From positions 24,247,196 to 24,311,195 of the forward strand of contig OZ022345.1 of NCBI GenBank assembly GCA_963989245.1: DNA of 64,000 nt, read 5' to 3'. This document shows, one piece after another, positions 31,567-40,707 of this stretch. The notes below the pieces were generated by a model. That model was not told where the DNA came from, ran no database searches, and saw nothing but the letters and a program-made list of their open reading frames with translations. Source of the stretch: Nansenia antarctica (taxonomy: Eukaryota > Chordata > Actinopteri > Argentiniformes > Microstomatidae). Position numbers and translations under genes: made by a program. The stretch's first letter is position 1. Each line of letters starts with the position of its first letter.

Positions 31567-33801
31567 ATGGGAGCCGCATCCACTAAAATTGTAACGGCTG
31601 TTACCACAGCTAGTGGAATATTGGCAACTTTATCCCCTGTGGCTATAGTGGAAAAAATGAATCCTCTTGTTAAAGAAATTAGCAAAATGTCAACGAAATG
31701 GAATATTCGTTGGGCAGACATTGAACAACCATGGCCAGAGGAAGGCACCTTTGACTTACAATTAATTGCAACATTGGAGATACTTATCAATGTACACAAG
31801 GCAAATCAGAAAGGGAAAAATAGGTCAGAGAAACGCAAGTTAGAATTAGACATCTTAGACCTCTTTAAGGTAGAGGGGCAGAAAGTAGCATTAGCTTGGA
31901 ATGAGAAAACAGCTCACATGGATCCAGAGAAAAGAGATGAATTGGCCAAAGCAATGGAAGAGAAAGTGAACATTCCATTCTCACACACAGCTCCAATCTC
32001 CAGTCCTCCTCCCTATGCCAAGAGACTGGAGGACAATTCTCAGCGGATCTACCCTCAGGTCCCTGTCCTAAGTACGAGCGGAACCTTCACTATCCAAGAT
32101 GAGGATGAAAATGTACTAGAGAGGGGAAGAGCGAAAGTGACCGTGGACTTCGAACCAGAGAACAGGTCAGGTGCCAAACAGAAGAAGAAGAAGGAGCCGA
32201 GGGGAAAAGGGGACGACAGGAGGGACAAGACGGATGACAGTGAAGATGGCAGTGGAGGTGATAGCGAAGATTCCAGTGATGACAGCAATGCACAAGGAGG
32301 CTACAGTGCTCCGATGAGAAAACTACTAGCCAGGGCCGAAAAGCAGGGAGGGAAAATACGCTATAAGAAGGGAAAAGAAGAAAATAGTTCTGAAGATGAG
32401 CAGAAGTCTCTGAAGGTAGGGAAGAGAAGGGAGAGCTTAAAGCAAAAGAAGAAGAAGCTGCAGGAAGACAGGGAGGAAGAGGAGGGAGAAAGGAGGGCAA
32501 GAAAACTCCATGCGAGAATCCTAAGAGACGAAGAAGACTACAGACAACAGCTGCAGGACCTAGAAGTAGAGAGAGAAACGCATCGTCAATCTCGAGCGGC
32601 ATCATCACCTGCATCCCGGTTGAACTCCCCAAGGTCCGGAGCGACACCAAGGCGGGACGTAAAAACGGAGCCACAAGTAAGCGATTATGACCCAAGGCAC
32701 TCTGCGGGGAACAGGGGGAGGGCACCGGAAGAAGAGGCAACTCAGGGGAACTTCCCAGTGCTGATTCGAGGTAACCAGATGGAATATCGTCCTTGGAATC
32801 ATACAGATCTGTCAGAAGTGATAGAAAAACTCCCAGTCCTGGAAGATGGTGGCCACCCCTGGACGACGCAAGTCGACGTGAGATTGACAGGAACGCACGC
32901 TGCTATGGGAGACCTGAAAAGACTCTTAGCTACCATTACAGGATTGGACACCATGCAGGAAATATTGATGAAGGCGGGACTTCATAGATATATCGATACA
33001 TCCGTTTATGACCCAGAGCTCTTCGCAGCAAACAGAGGCAAGCTGTGGAAGGCAATCAGAGAAACATACCCTACTCACATTCACCCAGACAATGTCATTG
33101 TGAAGCCACTGGGGGGAGATGAAAATCCCCGGGGGTTTGTTGCCCGTGTGCACTCTCAATGGAGAAGTGTGACAGGGAAGGATGCCGAAGATAACCCGTT
33201 AGAAAAAGCCATAATCAGGGAAAAGATTCAACAAGGTCTCCCTACCCCAGTTAAGAACAAGTTAGCAGAAGTGGTGGGGCTACGACACATGAGCAAGGCT
33301 GTTTATATAGACAACATAGCACACCAAGTAGAATTATTTAGAAAGAAGATTCAGACACAGAAGGCACAAGACGAGGACTCACTCAGGAAACTAACTCAAG
33401 TGCAATTGACTGAAGGCAAGAAAACCAGAGAGAGAGTGCAGACTATAGCCCTACAGGTCCCATCTCAGCCACAGCAACTGCAAATTGTCCCTCCCCAGTC
33501 ATACCCACAGGGGCCACAAGGGGGGTGTCCATACCCACAGGGGCCACCAGGGGTGCAAGTGGTTCCATACCAGCCATACAACCAGCCTGGCCAAGGACCA
33601 CCACAAGAGGGATGGACCACAGCAGGGAGGAAGATGCTAGGACCATGTTTCCTATGCGGCCAGTATGGACACTTAAAACGTACCTGCTTTAAGAAGAACC
33701 AGGGGGGCGCAGGGGGGAAACAAAAAGGAGGATATAGGCCCCCTGCTGCACCGGCTCCAGGAGTGGTGAACCCCTATGGAGGCCCAGCAGCTGGGCTATA
33801 G
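31567..33801 (+). CDS. gag: Retroviral Gag
   Basis: Gag polyprotein, 744 residues, starting at ATG with MGAASTK, a myristoylation signal expected to send it to the plasma membrane. A PPPY late-domain motif lies near residue 147. Residues about 190-390 are highly charged (KKKKEPRGK, SEDSSDDS, long K/E runs), an unusually long spacer. A capsid-like domain covers about 390-620. Near the end is one zinc knuckle, CFLCGQYGHLKRTC (about 694-707), after a Pro/Gln-rich stretch. The frame ends at TAG 33799-33801, in frame with pol. Gag is open throughout in this copy. The family is assigned from layout and motifs rather than a search. Confidence 0.92.
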   Translation: MGAASTKIVTAVTTASGILATLSPVAIVEKMNPLVKEISKMSTKWNIRWADIEQPWPEEGTFDLQLIATLEILINVHKANQKGKNRSEKRKLELDILDLFKVEGQKVALAWNEKTAHMDPEKRDELAKAMEEKVNIPFSHTAPISSPPPYAKRLEDNSQRIYPQVPVLSTSGTFTIQDEDENVLERGRAKVTVDFEPENRSGAKQKKKKEPRGKGDDRRDKTDDSEDGSGGDSEDSSDDSNAQGGYSAPMRKLLARAEKQGGKIRYKKGKEENSSEDEQKSLKVGKRRESLKQKKKKLQEDREEEEGERRARKLHARILRDEEDYRQQLQDLEVERETHRQSRAASSPASRLNSPRSGATPRRDVKTEPQVSDYDPRHSAGNRGRAPEEEATQGNFPVLIRGNQMEYRPWNHTDLSEVIEKLPVLEDGGHPWTTQVDVRLTGTHAAMGDLKRLLATITGLDTMQEILMKAGLHRYIDTSVYDPELFAANRGKLWKAIRETYPTHIHPDNVIVKPLGGDENPRGFVARVHSQWRSVTGKDAEDNPLEKAIIREKIQQGLPTPVKNKLAEVVGLRHMSKAVYIDNIAHQVELFRKKIQTQKAQDEDSLRKLTQVQLTEGKKTRERVQTIALQVPSQPQQLQIVPPQSYPQGPQGGCPYPQGPPGVQVVPYQPYNQPGQGPPQEGWTTAGRKMLGPCFLCGQYGHLKRTCFKKNQGGAGGKQKGGYRPPAAPAPGVVNPYGGPAAGL

Positions 33802-33850
33802 GGGTGCCCAGAAGATCCGAGAGGGGGGTGCCAGCTGGTGGTGACAAACA
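33782..33850 (+). promoter_or_regulatory. Gag-pol UAG readthrough region
   Basis: The gag stop TAG (33799-33801) is followed in the same frame by the protease domain, with no ATG between. A perfect hairpin GCCCAG-CAG-CTGGGC (33782-33796) lies just before the stop, and a G-rich segment (GGGGTGCCCAG; GAGAGGGGGGTGCC) follows. The gammaretroviruses make Gag-Pol by UAG suppression with a downstream pseudoknot; the same is inferred here. Confidence 0.75.
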
Positions 33851-35266
33851 GGCCTGAAGATGAACCTACAATATGGGTGTCGGTCAACCAACGTCCATTA
33901 GAATTGATGGTGGACAGTGGAGCAGCCTACACCTGTCTGAAGCCTGAAGACGCCACGCACCTTCCTATGTCTGGGAAATATGTGAAGACAATCGGATTCG
34001 AGGGAATTAAACAGCTGATCCCTACCACTGAGCTTGTAAGCTTAGAGTACAAAGGACAGAGAGCAGATCTGTCAATACTTGTATCAGAACACACGCCAAT
34101 AGGGCTACTAGGGAGAGATGCACTATGCCAATTAAATTGTACCGTGAAATGCACACCTGACGGCTGTCAGGTGACAGTGCCACAAGAGAACAGACAGCTG
34201 TCTGTCATGATGGACAACAACGCATCTATGGTATATTGGGTGGGAGGGCTTAGCCCAGACCTAATGGAACCAGCAAGGATGTGGGACAATTATATCCTGG
34301 CACACATGGCAGAGGCCAGAAGGCCTACTGATCCATTGCATTGTACACTCCAGTATTTTAGAGAAGTTGCAGATGCAACCCCAGATGAGTGGCTGAAGCA
34401 TCAGCCAAAACAGGTACAGCTTAGTACAAGTTGTATAATCCTAGGCCCTCAGGGAGTGGCTATGAAGATAAACAGTGACACTTATCTAGATCAGGAGCAT
34501 AAGATTGAGGGTAGCATCCCTCATGTGACACTTATGATATCTGAACACTATAAACAGAAGCATTTAGGGGCAATGATGGCAGACTCAGAAAAAGCCAGAT
34601 TTGTAACGACAAAAGAAAACCCTGCTATCTGGAGGAGCATTGATGGACAGTTCACAAAACTGATGATCTCTGCTCAAGGAATAGGACATCCGCAGACTGT
34701 GAAGCTAATGAACCAGCTAATCCTTCCTGTACAAGCTGAAAGAGACCTCAGAGAAGAAATGATGCAGAATGTGCCAGCCGACCTGTGGGCAAAGAACAGT
34801 ACAGACATTGGATTTGTGAAATCAGCTCGTCCATTGAGAGTTGAACTCATACCGGGTGCAAAACCCCCTTGGAAAAACCAATACCCATTGAAACAGGAAG
34901 CAATTGATGGAATTGAGCCACAGATCAAAGGACTGTTAGAGGCAGGAGTCCTGAAGATAACTCAATATCCGTTAAGCAATACACCTCTTCTGCCAGTGAC
35001 GAAACCTGATGGTTCATATCGTCTGGTACATGACCTACGGGCTGTGAATGAGGTAGTTGTCAGCTATCCAGCTGAAGTTCCTGATCCTCATGTGCTGTTG
35101 ACTCAGATTCCATCTACAGCCAAAGTGTTTACAGTGATTGATTTATGCGGGGCTTTCTTTTCTATACCTCTTAGTGTAGAAAGTCGAGGGTTATTTGGGT
35201 TTACCTACAAAGGTCAGCATTATCAATATACCAGAATGCCACAGGGGTACAAACACAGTCCTCATG
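33802..35266 (+). CDS. pol: Retroviral Pol, first part: protease, 2H-like domain, RT start
   Basis: Read after suppression of the gag UAG. Counting from 33838, the aspartic protease has its active site VDSGA at about 25-29 and the flap-side IGLLGRDAL near 86-94. Then comes an extra domain of about 200 residues before RT, with two H-x-T-L motifs, HCTL (168-171, DNA 34339) and HVTL (229-232, DNA 34522), and a strand IILGPQGVAMKI between. This fits a 2H phosphoesterase fold. RT starts near 335 with PPWKNQYPLK, LLEAGVL and FTVIDLCGAFFSIPL (first catalytic Asp). The frame is cut at 35266 by the Ty3/gypsy insertion, before the second catalytic motif. The apparent GTG start is only the first start-like codon after the UAG. 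Confidence 0.88.
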
Positions 35267-35780
35267 TGTTATGACACGGGGGCGAGGGAGCTCAAGGACA
35301 CGACACCGGAGGCAGAATATAGTGTTAGCCCCGTAGGGTATTTATTTACAGTGCAGGTGGGTGGAAACACAGATGATAAGTCCGGAGGTTTCAGCCTGGC
35401 GGGCTGGGGGTTTCAACCTGGCGGGATGGCGGTAGTGGTTGGCATAGGCTGTGGAGGAACAGGAAAGCAGGGTAAGTCTCCACGGTAGGCCAGTACACAA
35501 GATATCAACGAATCATAAGAATAGGCACAAGAGCAAAGTTCATAACTAATCACAGCGGATACTTGCCAGGTCATTCTTAGGGAAGAACTGACGATGATTG
35601 AAGGGAGTCCAGGGTAGATGTAGCCAGAGGGTTGATTGGGGAGTGGAGACAGGTGTGTGGGTTTGACTGTGGCTGGATAACCCTCCAATCACCGGGAACG
35701 AGCTTCACCTGCGGCGGAGAGCACGCTGTGCTCGGGTTGTGGGGGCGGGGGAGGGCGTGTGTGACGGCCCAGCCGTAACA
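35267..35780 (-). repeat. Sushi element LTR (downstream LTR)
   Basis: On the plus strand it runs TGTTATGACACG to CAGCCGTAACA. A minus-strand AATAAA lies near 35340-35346. It is the 3' LTR of the minus-strand element. Confidence 0.92.
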
Positions 35781-38700
35781 GGACCCCCCCCCGAGGGGGA
35801 GCCTCCTGGCGACCGGCCCGGAGCCTCCGGGTGGGCCCGATAGAAGTCCCTGAGGAGGACTGGGGACATGATCTGGGACCGGGGAATCCAGCTCCGTTCC
35901 TCTGGGCCATATCCTTCCCAGTCCACCAGGTACTGGAAACCCCGGCCACAGCGACGAGCCCTGAGGAGCCTCCTTACCGCCCACTGGGGGTGGCCATCCA
36001 CCAACTGAGGAGGGGGCGGTGCAGGGGCTGGTGGCATCAGGTCGCTGGCGACATGGGGCTTAACCCGGGAGACGTGGAACACCGGGTGGATCCGACGGAG
36101 GGAGTGAGGGAGGACCAGCCGGATGGCAGCGGGGTTGATGACCCGGTCGATGACGTAGGGGCCGATGTACCTCGACGCCAACTTCCGGGAGGGGACATTG
36201 AGGGGGAGATCCGCCGTGGAGAGCCAGACCCTCTGGCCCACCTGGTACACCGGAGCTGGAGTGCGACGACGGTTGGCGCTTCGGGTAGTTCGGGCGGTGG
36301 CCCGAAGCAAGGCCGAGCGTACGGAGGTCCAGACCCGACGACAGCGAAGGAGGTGTGCCTGGACTGATGGTACCGACGCTTCGCCCTCCTGGGTAGAAAG
36401 CAGGGGTGGCTGGTACCCCAAGGAGCACTCGAAGGGGGACCGGCCGGTGGCTTCATTCACCATGGCGTTCAGGGAGTACTCCACCCAGGGTAGGTCCTTG
36501 CTCCAGGAGGATGGATGGAGGGAGGACATGCAGCGGAGTGCCGACTCCAGGCTCTGGTTGGCTCTCTCCGCCTGCCCATTGGTCTGGGGATGGTAGCCGG
36601 AGGAGAGGCTGGTCGTGGCCCCAATCCCCGAACAGAAGGCCTGCCACACCTTGGATGTGAACTGGGGGCCACGGTCGGAAACCACATCCTGGGGAAGCCC
36701 GTAAAGCCGGAAGACGTGGGTGGTGAGTAGCTCCGCCGTCTCCGCCGAGGTCGGTAGCTTTGCCAGAGCTACCAACCGCACGGACTTGGAGAAGCGGTCC
36801 ACGATGGTGAGGATGACCGTGTTGCCTAGGGACGGGGGAAGGCCGGTCACGAAGTCCATGGCGAGGTGGGACCACGGTCGACCGGGCACGGGTAGCGGCC
36901 GCAGCAGTCCTGAAGGCGGCCGGTGGGATGCCTTGCTGCGAGCGCAGGTAGGGCAGGCCGAGACGAACTCCCTGACGTTCGCGGCCATGGTGGACCACCA
37001 GAACCGCCGGCGCAGGAAGGACAGTGTGCGTAGGGCCCCAGGATGGCAGGCGAAGCGGCTGGCGTGGCCCCACTGCATCACCTTGGTTCTGACGGCGTCC
37101 GGGACGAAGAGACGGCCGGGGGACCCCGGTCGGGGATCTGGCTGGGTGCGCTGTGCAGCTCTGACCACCGCCTCGATCTCCAGGGTGACCACTCCAACGA
37201 CCCGGGAGGATGGAACGATGGTGTCAGGAGTGGTGGGTTCCTCCTCTGCGGCATGGAGCCGAGAAAGGGAGTCAGCCTTGGCGTTCAGGGAGCCCGGACG
37301 GAACGTGAGGTGGAAGTTAAACCGCCCGAGGAACAGGGCCCAGCGTGCCTGACGGGAGTTCAACCGCCTGGCCGACTTGATGTAGGTTAGGTTCTTGTGG
37401 TCCGACCAGACGGTGAAGGGGTGCTCTGCGCCCTCCAGCCAGTGCCGCCACTCGTGGAACGCCTCCACCACCGCCAGCAGCTCGCGGTTCCCGATGTCGT
37501 AGTTGGCCTCGGCGGAGGTATAACGGCGGGAGTAGAAGGCGCAGGGGTGCACGGTCTGGTCCTCCGATCGTTGAGAGAGCACGCCACCGACGCCCGTGTC
37601 TGAGGCGTCCACTTCCACAATGAAGGGCCTAGAGGGGTCTGGGTTGATTAGGACCGGCGCCGAGGTGAAGAGCCTCTTCAGGTCACTGAAGGCAGCGCTG
37701 GCTGCTGGTGTCCACGTGAACTGGCGCAGGGGGGAGGTGAGGGCAGTGAGGGGGGCGGCTACCCGGCTGAAGTCCCGGATGAATCGCCGGTAGAAGTTGG
37801 CAAAGCCGAGAAATGACTGCAGCTGTTTCCGGGTGGTAGGTTGGCCCCACTCGACGACGGCCCGAGTCTTCTTGGGGTCAGGGCGAGTCAACCCACCCTC
37901 CACGATGAGCCCCAGGAATTCCACAGAGTGAGTGTGGAACGAGCACTTCTCAGCCTTAATAAAAAGGCGATTCTCCAGTAGGCGCTGGAGGACTAGGCGG
38001 ACATGTTGGACATGCTCCTCAGGGTTCCTGGAGAATACTAGGATGTCATCCAGGTAGAGGACGACAAAGATGTCCAGCATGTCCCTGAGGACGTCGTTCA
38101 TGAGGGCCTGAAAGACGGAGGGGGCGTTAGTGAGACCAAAGGGCATGACAAGGTACTCATAGTGGCCACGGGGGGTCTTGAACGCCGTCTTCCACTCGTC
38201 ACCCTCACGAATCCGGACCAGATGGTAGGCGTTCCGGAGGTCCAGCTTAGTGAAGATGGTGGCCCCAAGGAGGGGCTCAAAGTTGGAGCTCATGAGGGGG
38301 AGAGGATAGGTGTTCCGGACGGTGATGGCATTGAGCTCACGGTAGTCAATGCATGGCCTGAGGGTTCCATCCTTCTTCTTCACGAAGAAAAACCCCGCTG
38401 CCACCGGGGAGTGTGATGGACGGATGAGCCCCTCAGCCAGACAGTCGGAGATGTAGGTGTCCATGGCTGCCTTCTCCGGGGGGGCAAGGTTGTAGAGGCG
38501 ACTGACCGGAAGTTTGTTGCCAGGGCGGAGCTCGACGGCACAGTCGTAGGGCCGGTGAGGCGGCAGGGTGCGAGCACGCTCCTTGCTGAAGGCCTCTCCG
38601 AGGTCGTGGTAGACCTCTGGGATGGAGGAGAGGTCAGGGGGAGCCGGAGGCGGTCGCAGAGGCGATGTGGGGGTATGGGCGGCACGGAGGCACCGGGCGT

Positions 38701-39100
38701 AGCATGCGGTACTCCAGCTCAGGATACGTCCCTCACCATAGCTGACATGGGGAATGTGGAGCTCGAGCCACGGTCGTCCCAGGATGAGCGGGGACTGGGG
38801 GGTCTTGAGGATGTAAAACCGGATCTCCTCCACATGGTTCCCCGAGACGGTCAAGGAGAGGGGTGTAGAGCGGTGGGTGAGAGGCCCCAGGCTGTGTCCG
38901 TCTAGGGCTGAGACGGAGAGGGGGGTCTCGAGGGCAACGAGGGGAACGGCAGCTGAGCGGGCCAGCTGGGCGTCCATAAAGTTCTCGTCTGCTCCCGAGT
39001 CAATAATGGCCTCGACCGTGAGGTTCTGCCCCTGCCAGGAGAGGGTGACAGAGAACCTGGCTGGGCTGGTGGTAGGTGGGGATTGAGAGGCACGGCTCAC
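35705..39100 (-). CDS. pol: Sushi-type Pol polyprotein with chromodomain
   Basis: 1131 residues in the expected order. Protease: AIIDSGADENFMD and LILGRPW. Reverse transcriptase: FTKLDLRNAYHLVRI, VMPFGLTNAPSVFQ, YLDDILVFS. RNase H: VEVDASDTGVGGVLSQ and NRELLAVVEAF. Integrase: CHPGALRT-CPTC zinc domain, MDFVTGLP, VSDRGPQF and NGQAERANQ giving D, D, E. Then a GPY-type RYIGPYVID and a C-terminal chromodomain (FQYLVDWEGYGPEERSW), which steers insertion to marked chromatin in this lineage. The first codon shown is GTG; the frame overlaps the gag stop by a few bases in the -1 register, so it is probably made by frameshifting or re-initiation. The 3' end of the frame runs into the LTR. All catalytic residues are present. 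Confidence 0.95.
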   Translation of the reverse strand: MSRASQSPPTTSPARFSVTLSWQGQNLTVEAIIDSGADENFMDAQLARSAAVPLVALETPLSVSALDGHSLGPLTHRSTPLSLTVSGNHVEEIRFYILKTPQSPLILGRPWLELHIPHVSYGEGRILSWSTACYARCLRAAHTPTSPLRPPPAPPDLSSIPEVYHDLGEAFSKERARTLPPHRPYDCAVELRPGNKLPVSRLYNLAPPEKAAMDTYISDCLAEGLIRPSHSPVAAGFFFVKKKDGTLRPCIDYRELNAITVRNTYPLPLMSSNFEPLLGATIFTKLDLRNAYHLVRIREGDEWKTAFKTPRGHYEYLVMPFGLTNAPSVFQALMNDVLRDMLDIFVVLYLDDILVFSRNPEEHVQHVRLVLQRLLENRLFIKAEKCSFHTHSVEFLGLIVEGGLTRPDPKKTRAVVEWGQPTTRKQLQSFLGFANFYRRFIRDFSRVAAPLTALTSPLRQFTWTPAASAAFSDLKRLFTSAPVLINPDPSRPFIVEVDASDTGVGGVLSQRSEDQTVHPCAFYSRRYTSAEANYDIGNRELLAVVEAFHEWRHWLEGAEHPFTVWSDHKNLTYIKSARRLNSRQARWALFLGRFNFHLTFRPGSLNAKADSLSRLHAAEEEPTTPDTIVPSSRVVGVVTLEIEAVVRAAQRTQPDPRPGSPGRLFVPDAVRTKVMQWGHASRFACHPGALRTLSFLRRRFWWSTMAANVREFVSACPTCARSKASHRPPSGLLRPLPVPGRPWSHLAMDFVTGLPPSLGNTVILTIVDRFSKSVRLVALAKLPTSAETAELLTTHVFRLYGLPQDVVSDRGPQFTSKVWQAFCSGIGATTSLSSGYHPQTNGQAERANQSLESALRCMSSLHPSSWSKDLPWVEYSLNAMVNEATGRSPFECSLGYQPPLLSTQEGEASVPSVQAHLLRCRRVWTSVRSALLRATARTTRSANRRRTPAPVYQVGQRVWLSTADLPLNVPSRKLASRYIGPYVIDRVINPAAIRLVLPHSLRRIHPVFHVSRVKPHVASDLMPPAPAPPPPQLVDGHPQWAVRRLLRARRCGRGFQYLVDWEGYGPEERSWIPRSQIMSPVLLRDFYRAHPEAPGRSPGGSPSGGGPVTAGPSHTPSPAPTTRAQRALRRR

Positions 39101-40176
39101 CCGGATTCCCCCTTCGGGTGAGCCTGCCCTTTTGATAGGGACGGGCAGGTGTCACGGAGGTGTCCCTTCTCTCCACAGTAGAGGCACAGTCCCTGGGCCC
39201 TTCTCCTCTCCTTCTCCGCCGTGGTGAGGCGGGCTCGACCAAGCTGCATCGGCTCCTCGCCAGTGCATGGGGTGTAGGTCGACTCCCGTGCGGAGGAGGG
39301 GTTGGCTGTGACGATAGGGTCCTGGGGGCGTGGCGAGCTGGTCTGGTAGCGCCCTCTCTCTCTCCGACGCTCCCGGGAGCGCTCGTCAACGTCGATGGCT
39401 AGGGCCACTAGTTCGTCCAGGGCGGCGGGTCTGTCCCGGACGAGCTCGTCCTTGATGGCCTCACTCAGCCCCTGGCGGAAAGCAGATCGCAGTGCCCTGT
39501 CATTCCATCCGCTTCCGGCTGCCAGGGTGCGAAACTCGGTAGAGTAGGCCGCCGCGGTCCGGTTCCCCTGGTGGAGTGACATCAGTCGCGCCCCGACCTC
39601 CTGTCCGGCAGTGGGGTGGTCGAAAACCCTCTTGAACTCCGTGAGGAAGGTAGCGTAGTCACCGAACAGGTCAGGGCGGGCGCAGAGGGTGGCCTGGACC
39701 CAATTCAGGGCGTCGCCGGTGGTGAGGTTGGTGATGAACGCCACCCGGGCTGCCGGCGACCAGAACTGGCTGGGCTGATGCGAGAACACCAACTCGCACT
39801 GGAGGATGAAGCCTCGGAACTGGGCGAAGGCTCCGTCGAAGGGGCGGGGGCTGGCTAGGTGGGGCTCCCGTGGCTGTCCAGTAGGTGGTGCCGGTAGCTG
39901 GGCAGGGTCAGGGAGAGCAGGGGGGGGGGCAAAGGCTGCGAGCGCGGCCACCTGTGCTGTAAGCGCTTGGGTCGTAGAGATGAGGTGCTGCATCTGGGTG
40001 GCGCGGTGCTCCTGGTTAGCCTCCTGGGTTGTCAGGCGAGTGTTCAGGGCCTGGCACGCTGTAGCGGCCGCCTGGAGGAGGTGAGTGTGTTCCGCGAGGA
40101 TCTGGATAGCCGTCGGGCCGGATCCAGGGGTGGGAGATGGTGTCCGGTCCTTCGTGTCGTCTGAGCCCAATTGCAT
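39097..40176 (-). CDS. gag: Sushi-type Gag
   Basis: 359 residues, ATG at 40174-40176, only 12 bp inside the LTR. Residues about 25-95 form a helical coiled region rich in Gln and Ala. The central part matches gypsy capsid (FDGAFAQFRGFILQCELVF, ALNWVQATL, EFKRVFDHP). One CCHC knuckle CLYCGEKGHLRDTC sits near the end. It overlaps pol by four bases. Confidence 0.93.
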   Translation of the reverse strand: MQLGSDDTKDRTPSPTPGSGPTAIQILAEHTHLLQAAATACQALNTRLTTQEANQEHRATQMQHLISTTQALTAQVAALAAFAPPPALPDPAQLPAPPTGQPREPHLASPRPFDGAFAQFRGFILQCELVFSHQPSQFWSPAARVAFITNLTTGDALNWVQATLCARPDLFGDYATFLTEFKRVFDHPTAGQEVGARLMSLHQGNRTAAAYSTEFRTLAAGSGWNDRALRSAFRQGLSEAIKDELVRDRPAALDELVALAIDVDERSRERRRERGRYQTSSPRPQDPIVTANPSSARESTYTPCTGEEPMQLGRARLTTAEKERRRAQGLCLYCGEKGHLRDTCPSLSKGQAHPKGESG

Positions 40177-40177
40177 G

Positions 40178-40188
40178 GTCAGTTCTTC
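40178..40188 (-). promoter_or_regulatory. Self-priming primer-binding site
   Basis: The eleven bases GTCAGTTCTTC (plus strand) directly abut the LTR with no spacer. On the element's sense strand this is GAAGAACTGAC, and its exact complement occurs inside the LTR (40504-40514; also 35582-35592). Tf1/sushi elements prime from their own mRNA 5' end in this way. No TGG of a tRNA primer site is present. Confidence 0.75.
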
Positions 40189-40702
40189 TGTTATGACACG
40201 GGGGCGAGGGAGCTCAAGGACACGACACCGGAGGCAGAATATAGTGTTAGCCCCGTAGGGTATTTATTTACAGTGCAGGTGGGTGGAAACACAGATGATA
40301 AGTCCGGAGGTTTCAGCCTGGCGGGCTGGGGGTTTCAACCTGGCGGGATGGCGGTAGTGGTTGGCATAGGCTGTGGAGGAACAGGAAAGCAGGGTAAGTC
40401 TCCACGGTAGGCCAGTACACAAGATATCAACGAATCATAAGAATAGGCACAAGAGCAAAGTTCATAACTAATCACAGCGGATACTTGCCAGGTCATTCTT
40501 AGGGAAGAACTGACGATGATTGAAGGGAGTCCAGGGTAGATGTAGCCAGAGGGTTGATTGGGGAGTGGAGACAGGTGTGTGGGTTTGACTGTGGCTGGAT
40601 AACCCTCCAATCACCGGGAACGAGCTTCACCTGCGGCGGAGAGCACGCTGTGCTCGGGTTGTGGGGGCGGGGGAGGGCGTGTGTGACGGCCCAGCCGTAA
40701 CA
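40189..40702 (-). repeat. Sushi element LTR (upstream LTR)
   Basis: 5' LTR of the minus-strand element. No difference from the other LTR was noticed in 514 bp. Confidence 0.92.
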
Positions 40703-40707
40703 TCATG

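Larger units (their letters stand above)
35267..40702 (-). mobile_element. Ty3/gypsy Tf1/sushi-type element inserted in pol
   Basis: Complete chromovirus on the minus strand with 514-bp LTRs at 35267-35780 and 40189-40702 that look identical by eye. A 5-bp target duplication TCATG lies at 35262-35266 and 40703-40707. gag and pol are both open, and a chromodomain closes the integrase. GC content is far above the flanking provirus. A polypurine tract abuts the LTR (35781-35793 on the complement). It appears intact and recent. Confidence 0.95.

Noticed and set aside
32090..32740. 216-codon minus-strand frame opposite gag
   Set aside because: S/P/L-rich antisense of the charged gag spacer; no antisense-gene signal such as a start context or motif.
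35831..40164. Many plus-strand frames opposite the sushi element
   Set aside because: Shadow frames of a GC-rich gene pair on the minus strand; no domain recognised.
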